A stretch of DNA of 5,273 bases, from assembly GCA_002708395.1 (NCBI GenBank), contig PANP01000008.1, positions 1,972 through 7,244 of the forward strand, given 5' to 3'. Origin of the DNA: Dehalococcoidia bacterium. GTDB taxonomy: Bacteria; Chloroflexota; Dehalococcoidia; UBA3495. Numbering within the stretch: the stretch's first letter is position 1; each line of letters starts with the position of its first letter. A program made the translations under genes and the position numbers. Shown piece by piece: positions 1 to 4,863 of the stretch. The notes below the pieces were generated by a model. It had not been told where the DNA came from. It was given only the letters and a program-made list of their open reading frames with translations, and did no database searches.

Positions 1-617
1 GGCGCTACCTTAACGATGTCGGCGCCGACCATGGCTTCCATTCCGGTGGAGCGCAGGTAGTCGGTGACCATTCCGGAGCCTATGGCCGGGGAATACATCC
101 GTTGGAACAGGTCCAGAGCCTTGCTGCGCTGGGACACGTCGGAGATGCCGGTAAGCACACCATAGTTACTCAGGTCGGAGATGGCGGCTACGGGCACGCC
201 GGGAACAACCAAGGCCCGGGGAAGTCCGTGGCCGAAGTTGATGGCGGTCAGTACGTTCTCTTTGTTGGGGTCGAGTTCCCGGGCCAAACGTCCGGCCCAG
301 CCTTCGGTTCCAACCTTGTCCGGCTCACAGGTGTGCCAGATGTCCATGGAGCGGAAGTGGGACCTGGGGGAGTCGGGATACCCGACGCCGTGGAATACTG
401 CGACCTTGCCTTGGTCGTACAGATCCTTGACGGGACCCATGGTGGGCATGAAGCCCAGTTGATCGTCAATCTTGATGATTTGGTCCTGCTCGTAGTGGAC
501 CGCCGGGCGGTTGTCGACATAGAGAGGGTCGTTGTAGGGAATCACGGTATTGAAATAGTCGTTGCCGCCGGTTAGCTGCAGTACGACTATGACCGGGTCT
601 TTCTTCGTCGAGGTCAT
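1..617 (-). CDS. DUF1501 family protein, 3'-truncated by window edge
   Basis: The first 205 codons of a DUF1501 protein run off the left edge of the window. DUF1501 belongs to the alkaline phosphatase/sulfatase-like superfamily, and its biochemical role is not established. Family hallmarks are visible: VVLQLTGGND at residues 11-20, the NTVIPYNDPLY stretch at 23-33, and HGVGYPDSPRSHFRSMDIWH at 76-95. The ATG at 617 is preceded by AAGGAG (630-625) with 7-nt spacing, which fixes the start. Many family members begin with a twin-arginine signal peptide. This one begins MTSTKKDPVIVV and goes straight into the core domain, so no export signal is visible. It lies 116 bp downstream of the DUF1800 gene on the same strand, the usual order for this pair, and the two probably share a transcript. 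The C-terminal half is outside the window, so conservation of any metal ligands there cannot be judged. Confidence 0.93.
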   Translation of the reverse strand, partial: MTSTKKDPVIVVLQLTGGNDYFNTVIPYNDPLYVDNRPAVHYEQDQIIKIDDQLGFMPTMGPVKDLYDQGKVAVFHGVGYPDSPRSHFRSMDIWHTCEPDKVGTEGWAGRLARELDPNKENVLTAINFGHGLPRALVVPGVPVAAISDLSNYGVLTGISDVSQRSKALDLFQRMYSPAIGSGMVTDYLRSTGMEAMVGADIVKVA

Positions 618-659
618 TTTTACGCTCCTTTGTGTGGGTTGTGTCTTTGGAGTTAGTAA

Positions 660-730
660 TCAGCTTTTAGCGTTCAGCTATCAGCTTTTGACTCCCCGTG
701 GGGCTCCTGAAAGCTGATAGCTGACGGCTA
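660..730. repeat. Near-perfect inverted repeat of CAGCT units between DUF1800 and DUF1501
   Basis: The arms are 668-688 and 710-730, with 19 of 21 positions complementary. The inner 15 bp (674-688 with 710-724) are perfect. The 21-nt loop holds CCCCGTGGGG (694-703), a short secondary dyad. The left side also carries tandem-like units: TCAGCTTTT at 660, TCAGCTAT at 674 and TCAGCTTTT at 681. The right arm starts 3 nt after the DUF1800 stop codon. As RNA on the minus strand it would form a strong hairpin between the two cistrons. No T-tract follows on that strand, so it fits an intercistronic processing or stability element, or a dispersed intergenic repeat, better than an intrinsic terminator. 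Copy number elsewhere in the genome is unknown. Confidence 0.8.
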
Positions 731-733
731 TTT

Positions 734-2134
734 TTAGCCGAACTGGTATTCCGTGGTTGCGCCTACCAGGGCCAGCATCTCGCCGACTCGGGTGCCTGCG
801 GCGGCTTCGTCGTTCCAGTTCATGTTTCCCTCGGCTTTGGCGTGGTCCAGAAGCTGAGACATCGTCTCGTCGCCCACTTCCAAGAAGCCCATGTGCTCCA
901 AGGATGCTTCCACCAGTTCTTCGGGGCTGTTTACGCCATCGCTCTTGATATGGCCAATAATGGCTGATATCCCGGGAAGGCTTGTGTTGGCTACCCGGTC
1001 GGCAACGAAGTTGATGCGGGCCAATAGGGAACCGCTGTTTATCCACTCTTGTCCGGTGTACCAACCTTCAACGCTGGGCGGATCAAGAAGGGACTGTCCC
1101 ATGTAGGTCGATTCGGGACCGATGTCGGGAATCGTGGGCTCCGGGGTCTGATAGGAGCCAACCATCTTCAGTGTGCTTGCCACGACTTCGGCTGGGCTCT
1201 TGATCTTGGAATACCGGGCATTCTTGAAGAAGTCGGAGTTGAACATGGTGCGCAACACCGCTTTAATCTCGTAGCCCGACTCCTCAAAGGCGTTAATCAT
1301 CATCTCAAGGGCGTCCTCATCGCGGGCGTCCTGGATGGTCCATGCCGGGACCTGAACTTCGTCGGCGACGAAGAAGTTGTATAGGTGGCGGCAGATGAAC
1401 CGGGCGGTGGCGGGCTCCTTGGCGATGATGTCTATGATGTCCTCACCATTCAGGTCGCCAGTGTGGCCCAGGAAGGTCTTTTCGCCATCGTCGTGGTCCT
1501 CGGCTAAGTACTCAAAAGCCCAGGGGAAGCGTCCAAAGGGCTGGCGGGGCAGCTTGGCGGCAATGGTCCAACCGGTGAAGGCCCGGGAAGCTTCCCGAAC
1601 GTCAACCTCGGTGTAGTTGCTTACGCCCATGGAGAACAGTTCCAGCAATTCCCGGCCCCAGTTCTCGTTCACGGCGTCCCGGTGGTTCTCATTGTTGTCC
1701 AGCCAATACAGCATGGCAGGGTTCTTGGACAGCTCTACCAGCATTTCCCGGTAGTTGCCCATGCCGAACTTGCGGAACATGACCAACTGCTCCAGCATCT
1801 GGTCGCAGTTGTCAATCTTTGAGTTACCGGTAGCAAATACTTGATGCCAGAATAGGGCTACTTTCTCTTCCAGCGGCCGCTTGGTGGTAATCATGTTGAA
1901 CATCCAGTTGTACTGGCCCGGTTGGGGAACCCCGCCCGGCAACAAGCAGCCCGGCATGTACCGCAGCAGAAGGGCCATGTTGCCCGCAGGCATGTCCTGG
2001 GGCGGATCAATCAATTCTTCAACAGTGGCCTCATATCCCATGGCCACGTAGCGATCCAACTCCTCACGTGTCGCTCCGAATCCGGCTCGACGCATCAGAT
2101 GAGCCATTTGGGCAAGGCCTTCTTTGTTAGCCAT
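734..2134 (-). CDS. DUF1800 family protein
   Basis: This complete 466-residue gene is within the family's normal size range. Family signatures are clear: HLMRRAGFGATREELD at residues 12-27, the VALFWHQVFATG stretch at 92-103, NENWGRELLELFSMGV at 156-171 followed by EASRAFTGWT at 181-190, FICRHLYNFF at 246-255, and a C-terminal DPPSVEGW motif. The molecular function of DUF1800 is not known. It is typically encoded beside DUF1501, as here. The ATG at 2134 is supported by AAGGAGG (2147-2141) with 6-nt spacing. No signal peptide is visible: the protein starts MANKEGLAQM and enters the conserved domain within about 12 residues. Export by the usual signals is therefore not supported, as for its DUF1501 partner. 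It is the first gene of the minus-strand unit, with a strong promoter about 75-100 bp upstream and two dyads that may control it. Confidence 0.95.
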   Translation of the reverse strand: MANKEGLAQMAHLMRRAGFGATREELDRYVAMGYEATVEELIDPPQDMPAGNMALLLRYMPGCLLPGGVPQPGQYNWMFNMITTKRPLEEKVALFWHQVFATGNSKIDNCDQMLEQLVMFRKFGMGNYREMLVELSKNPAMLYWLDNNENHRDAVNENWGRELLELFSMGVSNYTEVDVREASRAFTGWTIAAKLPRQPFGRFPWAFEYLAEDHDDGEKTFLGHTGDLNGEDIIDIIAKEPATARFICRHLYNFFVADEVQVPAWTIQDARDEDALEMMINAFEESGYEIKAVLRTMFNSDFFKNARYSKIKSPAEVVASTLKMVGSYQTPEPTIPDIGPESTYMGQSLLDPPSVEGWYTGQEWINSGSLLARINFVADRVANTSLPGISAIIGHIKSDGVNSPEELVEASLEHMGFLEVGDETMSQLLDHAKAEGNMNWNDEAAAGTRVGEMLALVGATTEYQFG

Positions 2135-2164
2135 TCCACGCCTCCTTATCCTAGATATTACGCA

Positions 2165-2182
2165 TGAGGCACCCGTGCCTCA
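2165..2182. promoter_or_regulatory. Perfect dyad in the DUF1800 5' leader
   Basis: TGAGGCAC-CC-GTGCCTCA has two perfect 8-bp arms (2165-2172 and 2175-2182) around a 2-bp centre. It lies 31-48 bp upstream of the DUF1800 ATG and about 18-36 nt downstream of the predicted transcription start near 2200. Compact symmetry of this kind fits a dimeric regulator's operator acting as a roadblock. A hairpin in the mRNA is also possible, though the 2-nt loop would have to open. Its regulatory role is inferred from position and symmetry alone. Confidence 0.45.
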
Positions 2183-2206
2183 ACTCAGGCTGAATTAACA
2201 GGCTAA

Positions 2207-2235
2207 ATCATATGTTATGCTGTTGAGCCTGTCAA
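2207..2235 (-). promoter_or_regulatory. Sigma70-type promoter for the DUF1800-DUF1501 unit
   Basis: Read on the minus strand, a perfect -35 TTGACA (2235-2230) is followed by a 17-bp spacer and a -10 TATGAT (2212-2207, five of six consensus bases). Transcription would start near 2200, giving a leader of about 66 nt before the DUF1800 ATG at 2134. The match and ideal spacing make this the strongest promoter in the window by inspection. Confidence 0.75.
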
Positions 2236-2238
2236 CAG
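2220..2238. promoter_or_regulatory. Dyad covering the -35 of the DUF1800 promoter, putative operator
   Basis: CTGTTGA (2220-2226) and TCAACAG (2232-2238) are perfect 7-bp inverted arms separated by 5 bp. The minus-strand -35 hexamer (2235-2230) lies inside the dyad, so a dimer bound here would exclude RNA polymerase. On the plus strand the right arm is followed by TTTTT, so a weak plus-strand terminator is an alternative reading. No plus-strand gene ends nearby to need one. Confidence 0.45.
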
Positions 2239-2427
2239 TTTTTGGCAAGTTTATTAAAATTCGCTCGTATTTAATAACCATTAAAATCTAGTAACTAGTT
2301 TTATCTCTAATCGATAGTAATCAGGCCGGATCAATAGCGATTCCTTATAAGGGTCTTCACTCCTCTCCAACTGTTTCGTCGAGTCCCTAGTACTGACTTA
2401 ACCCAATTAAAAGTCCGTCTGAAGCTA
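2239..2427. other. Gene-free AT-rich stretch of the divergent intergenic region
   Basis: I see no coding potential here on either strand. The left part is distinctly AT-rich compared with the flanking genes. Two small dyads are present: TTATTAAA/TTTAATAA (2251-2258 and 2270-2277, 11-nt centre) and CTAGT-A-ACTAG (2288-2298). Either could be a protein site, or both could be chance in AT-rich sequence. Nothing recognisable lies between about 2300 and 2427. Confidence 0.5.
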
Positions 2428-2463
2428 CCGACAAATCGTCCCCCCGTGGGTTATAATCACGGG
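2428..2463 (+). promoter_or_regulatory. Promoter for the plus-strand genes, with dyad around the -10
   Basis: A perfect -10 TATAAT (2452-2457) has a -35-like CCGACA (2428-2433, four of six consensus bases) 18 bp upstream. The -10 is bracketed by CCCGTG (2443-2448) and CACGGG (2458-2463), perfect 6-bp arms 9 bp apart. Transcription would start near 2464, giving a leader of about 130 nt before the ATG at 2593. The dyad around the -10 suggests repressor control, but no regulator is encoded in the window. Confidence 0.6.
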
Positions 2464-2592
2464 AAGCTGGAAGGGGCGCATTCGAATTCAGCCCCAAGCT
2501 ATGAAATCGAACGGCGGTTCAAATTTTATCGCGAGGTAATAACCGGTGGATGAGTCCGGGTCAAGCCCGGAACCAACCTCGGTAACTAACGG
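2464..2592 (+). promoter_or_regulatory. Structured 5' leader of the 259-aa protein gene
   Basis: Two hairpin domains can be drawn by eye. Domain 1 has AGCT (2465-2468) pairing with 2497-2500 and GGGGC (2473-2477) pairing with GCCCC (2491-2495), with a 13-nt loop containing the palindrome ATTCGAAT. Domain 2 has an outer stem CGAGGT/ACCTCG (2532-2537 with 2576-2581), a short GGT/ACC helix (2545-2547 with 2572-2574), a one-sided bulge GGATGAG, and an apical stem TCCGGG/CCCGGA (2555-2560 with 2566-2571) closing a 5-nt loop. Domain 2 ends 11 nt before the start codon, so it could affect ribosome access. It matches no riboswitch class I can name. Folding and function are inference. Confidence 0.4.
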
Positions 2593-3372
2593 ATGAGCAA
2601 ACTTTTAGATTCTCTCGAACAAATCGCAACCAACGCCCCTGCGCCTTTGGGCTTTGGCGTACGCCGGGAGCAACGTCCCCCTGGCATGGCTTTGATAGTC
2701 CAGATATCCTCGGACCATGCCGCGGGTTGCGATGGCGTATCCGGTCTTGCGCCGCAAGCAGTGCTGCTTTCGGGAGTTAGAGGCCTACCGGCACTCAAAA
2801 AGCTGGAATCGGGACTTTCATCCGTACCTTGGGGAATCATTGGTGGCTCCCTTACCGAGGACGGCGTCAGTGGTTATAAGGAAGCGGGATGCGATGTCCT
2901 GGCCTTTGGACTGGCGGATACTCCGGTCTCCGTTATAAATTCCGACGAGTTGGCCCGGGTACTTTGCCTGGACCCCAGCGCCGACGAGCGTCAACTGCGC
3001 GCCATCAACCCTCTTCCAGTGGACGCCGTTCTGATCAATGTCGCTGGTCAGAAAGGGTCTTGGACTCTGGAAGACCTCACCAATATCACGGTAATCAGCA
3101 GCCGGGTTAACAAGTACATCCTGGTTGGGATCAGCGAAGCACCGGCGGCAAAGGACTTGGAAGTGCTTCGGGACGCGGGTGTCCATGGCCTGGTGTTGGA
3201 CGTTGGCACGGTTTCCATGGATAGCCTATCCAAGCTGAAAACCGACCTTCAAGAGATGCCTCGCCCTCAACCCGGCCGCAAGAACCGGAATGCTGCGGTG
3301 TTGCCAAGTTCGGTGTTTTCCGTAGACCGTACCCCGGCCCACGTAGAGCCGGACGAAGACGACGACGAGTAA
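2593..3372 (+). CDS. Unassigned 259-aa protein, TIM-barrel-like pattern, acidic tail
   Basis: I do not recognise this family. The hydrophobic strand pattern resembles an alpha/beta barrel. Candidate strands are MALIVQIS (32-39), AVLLSG (56-61), PWGIIGG (79-85), DVLAFG (101-106), ARVLCLD (121-127), AVLINV (145-150), KYILVGI (174-180) and GLVLDVG (199-205), eight in total, alternating with likely helices. The segment VLRDAGVHGLVLDVG near the end resembles the last repeat of phosphate-binding TIM barrels. After about residue 222 comes a low-complexity, probably disordered tail rich in R/K/P and then acidic, ending PDEDDDE. No signal peptide or membrane segment is visible, so it is probably cytosolic. 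An in-frame TAA at 2587 bounds the start, making ATG 2593 the first possible ATG. No clear Shine-Dalgarno precedes it, which is odd given the structured leader. The M50 protease gene follows after 91 bp. Confidence 0.85.
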   Translation: MSKLLDSLEQIATNAPAPLGFGVRREQRPPGMALIVQISSDHAAGCDGVSGLAPQAVLLSGVRGLPALKKLESGLSSVPWGIIGGSLTEDGVSGYKEAGCDVLAFGLADTPVSVINSDELARVLCLDPSADERQLRAINPLPVDAVLINVAGQKGSWTLEDLTNITVISSRVNKYILVGISEAPAAKDLEVLRDAGVHGLVLDVGTVSMDSLSKLKTDLQEMPRPQPGRKNRNAAVLPSSVFSVDRTPAHVEPDEDDDE

Positions 3373-3382
3373 TCGAAGGATG

Positions 3383-3446
3383 GCGGATGGCTGCATCTGC
3401 CGAAGTGGCCTGACTCCCAACCCGGACGCGCTATTTCGCCATCCGC
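3383..3446. repeat. Inverted repeat between the 259-aa gene and the protease gene
   Basis: GCGGATGGC (3383-3391) and GCCATCCGC (3438-3446) are perfect 9-bp arms separated by 46 nt. Most of the 91-bp intercistronic gap is therefore one potential stem-loop. The loop is too long, and the following sequence too poor in T, for a classical intrinsic terminator. An RNA stability or processing element is possible. The second arm ends 17 nt before the protease start codon. Confidence 0.5.
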
Positions 3447-3463
3447 AGACTCGGTGAACGACC

Positions 3464-4162
3464 ATGCTTCTGCGTAATTTTCACCTTCTCCCGGGCGAGC
3501 CACTGACGTTTTTAGCGTTGGTGGGGTTCGGGATGATAGCTCTAGTCGTTGCTATAACCATTCACGAGTTTAGCCACACCCTGGTGGCCAACGGCCTGGG
3601 GGACTCGACCGCTAAAAACCAGGGTCGGCTGTCCCTTAATCCCATAAGGCATCTAGACCCTGTCGGCACGGTCATGATTCTGATGGCCGGTTTCGGTTGG
3701 GGCAAGCCGGTTCCCGTCAATCCGCACCGCCTGTCTCATGGATCGATGGGCACCACTCTGGTCGCCGCTGCGGGGCCTCTGTCCAATCTAATGGTCGCCT
3801 TCTTGTTGGCTCTTCCCATCAAGCTGGGGATACTGGATTTCACCGGTCTGCAGTTCTACAGCATGAGGGACCTGATTAGTGGTGGCCCCTTGGACCTCGT
3901 TTCAGCCCTGGTTACGCTGATTATTATCCTTAATCTTTTCCTTGCCGTGTTCAACTTGATTCCGCTTGCCCCCCTAGATGGCTCTCGAATCTTAGAGGGG
4001 TTCATCCCCCGCGAAAAATCCGCCTCGTACGCCAAGATCCAGCAATACGGCCCGGTGATTCTCATCGGGGTGATAATGATTGACTACATGTCCAGCTTCT
4101 CGATCCTGGGAATCGTGATGAGTCCGGTGTTCGAATTGCTGCTCACCATTGCCGTCGGCTGA
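3464..4162 (+). CDS. Site-2 protease family (M50) integral membrane metalloprotease
   Basis: This complete 232-residue protein is a compact, PDZ-less member of the M50 family, which cleaves substrates within or near the membrane. The zinc-binding HEFSH motif is at residues 34-38, inside the first long hydrophobic segment (about 13-36). The family pattern GRLSLNPIRHLDPVGT follows at 54-69, then FGWGKPVPVNP at 77-87 and AAAGPLSN at 101-108. The third zinc ligand motif lies in FNLIPLAPLDGSRI (163-176), with D172 the expected ligand. Further hydrophobic segments are near 97-120, 144-168 and 198-230. All catalytic elements look intact. An in-frame TGA at 3455 means ATG 3464 is the first possible ATG, and a weak GGTGA lies 7 nt upstream. 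Substrate and pathway cannot be told from the context, as no anti-sigma factor or sigma factor lies nearby. Confidence 0.93.
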   Translation: MLLRNFHLLPGEPLTFLALVGFGMIALVVAITIHEFSHTLVANGLGDSTAKNQGRLSLNPIRHLDPVGTVMILMAGFGWGKPVPVNPHRLSHGSMGTTLVAAAGPLSNLMVAFLLALPIKLGILDFTGLQFYSMRDLISGGPLDLVSALVTLIIILNLFLAVFNLIPLAPLDGSRILEGFIPREKSASYAKIQQYGPVILIGVIMIDYMSSFSILGIVMSPVFELLLTIAVG

Positions 4163-4168
4163 TTAGGC

Positions 4169-4200
4169 CGCCCTCCATCTATCTGATCTGCGGGCGTTTT
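4169..4200 (+). terminator. Weak intrinsic terminator candidate after the protease gene
   Basis: CGCCC (4169-4173) can pair with GGGCG (4192-4196), and TTTT follows directly (4197-4200). The stem is only 5 bp and the loop is 18 nt, so this is a marginal terminator. It sits 7 nt after the protease stop codon, and a candidate promoter follows downstream, which is the reason to note it. Confidence 0.3.
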
Positions 4201-4262
4201 AGTTCTTCTATCCTTAGTTGTTACCTCACCGTACCTTTCAGTACCGGCTCTGAATTGAGCCA

Positions 4263-4283
4263 TGCTAGAATGGAGACCGTCTC
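4263..4283 (+). promoter_or_regulatory. Extended -10 promoter candidate for the 148-aa protein gene
   Basis: TGC-TAGAAT (4263-4271) is an extended -10 element: TG, one base, then a hexamer matching five of six consensus bases. No good -35 is found at the expected position, which extended -10 promoters tolerate. The predicted start, near 4278, falls at the centre of a small perfect dyad, GAGAC-C-GTCTC (4273-4283). The leader to ATG 4345 would be about 67 nt. Confidence 0.35.
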
Positions 4284-4344
4284 ATTCCTTCCCATTCGTT
4301 TTCGTTGGGTAAGCACCCCATCAGGCAAGGAGATTAGATACCCC

Positions 4345-4791
4345 ATGGCTCAAGACCCAAATGAAGCTTCCGGTATGGACTTGGAAGGCCTGCTGCTGCC
4401 TGATAAAGGTATCGAAGAGCTTACCGACAAGCTAACCGGATACATGACGGAGATTGAGTTGGGCGGGCTGTCCGACATCATCGGACAGGTGCTGGACGAC
4501 TTTCTGGACCAGTGCGGCGGCATGCCTGAAGACCTGAACGATTCATCGGCCTTCGACCAAATCACCAGGAACCAGTTGGCGGTGACATTGGCTTACCAAT
4601 TGGGCCGCTTGGAGGGACGTTCTCCCCAGGTCGTCAACCTGATGGTCCAACAGGCCATCGATACCTTCGGTGTTCTGAACCTCGATGAGTCTCCGGATAT
4701 CACGGCCGAAGATTTCAAGAACCCCAAAGAATCGGTATATCCCAGGTTGCGAAGGCTCGAATATGAGGAAGTTCCGGAAGAGGACCTCTAG
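4345..4791 (+). CDS. Unassigned acidic 148-aa protein
   Basis: I do not recognise this protein. I start it at ATG 4345, where AAGGAG (4327-4332) lies 12 nt upstream, a somewhat long spacing. The longer reading from TTG 4255 has no ribosome site and would add 30 basic, non-matching residues, so I rejected it. The 148-residue product is strongly acidic and appears mostly helical. Residues 22-57 form one likely amphipathic helical region with DDFLDQC at its end, and residues 70-110 form another containing NQLAVTLAYQLGRLEGRSPQ. The C-terminus is charged and ends EEVPEEDL. It has a single cysteine (C57) and no signal peptide, membrane span or catalytic motif that I can see. It is probably a small cytosolic protein, perhaps an adaptor or binding partner, but that is a guess. 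It sits 182 bp after the protease gene and likely has its own promoter. Confidence 0.85.
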   Translation: MAQDPNEASGMDLEGLLLPDKGIEELTDKLTGYMTEIELGGLSDIIGQVLDDFLDQCGGMPEDLNDSSAFDQITRNQLAVTLAYQLGRLEGRSPQVVNLMVQQAIDTFGVLNLDESPDITAEDFKNPKESVYPRLRRLEYEEVPEEDL

Positions 4792-4863
4792 AGTCGATTC
4801 ATGAGTCGGACGCTTTTTATTAACTACACAGCCCGTAGCCTACATATATAGAAGGTAGAACAA

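Noticed and set aside
102..575. Open frame of 157 codons on the plus strand
   Set aside because: It lies antisense to the DUF1501 gene, whose minus-strand protein has clear family motifs and a good ribosome site. The plus-strand translation is glycine/valine-rich with no recognisable domain.
660..730. CRISPR-like array
   Set aside because: The units are 8-9 bp, irregularly spaced and without spacers. The structure is an inverted repeat, and no cas gene is present.
710..735. Hairpin right arm followed by TATTTTTA as a plus-strand terminator
   Set aside because: There is no plus-strand transcript to terminate here, since both flanking genes are on the minus strand. The T-run overlaps the DUF1800 stop codon by chance.
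2545..2585. Resemblance to a hammerhead ribozyme core (GATGAG, hairpin, CGGAACC)
   Set aside because: The invariant CUGAUGA and GAAA core strings are not present exactly, and I could not draw the three-way junction with a cleavage site. It is an ordinary hairpin unless a covariance search says otherwise.
2818..3186. Minus-strand frame of 122 codons inside the 259-aa gene
   Set aside because: It has no ribosome site or domain. The plus-strand frame is longer, with regular strand-helix periodicity and a defined start.
4255..4344. TTG-initiated extension of the 148-aa protein
   Set aside because: There is no Shine-Dalgarno before TTG 4255. The added residues differ in composition from the body, a candidate promoter overlaps the region, and AAGGAG precedes ATG 4345.
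4841..4850. TATATA as a -10 for the amidohydrolase gene
   Set aside because: There is no supporting -35, and the implied start would leave only a few nucleotides before GTG 4864, overlapping the ribosome site. It is too weak to list.
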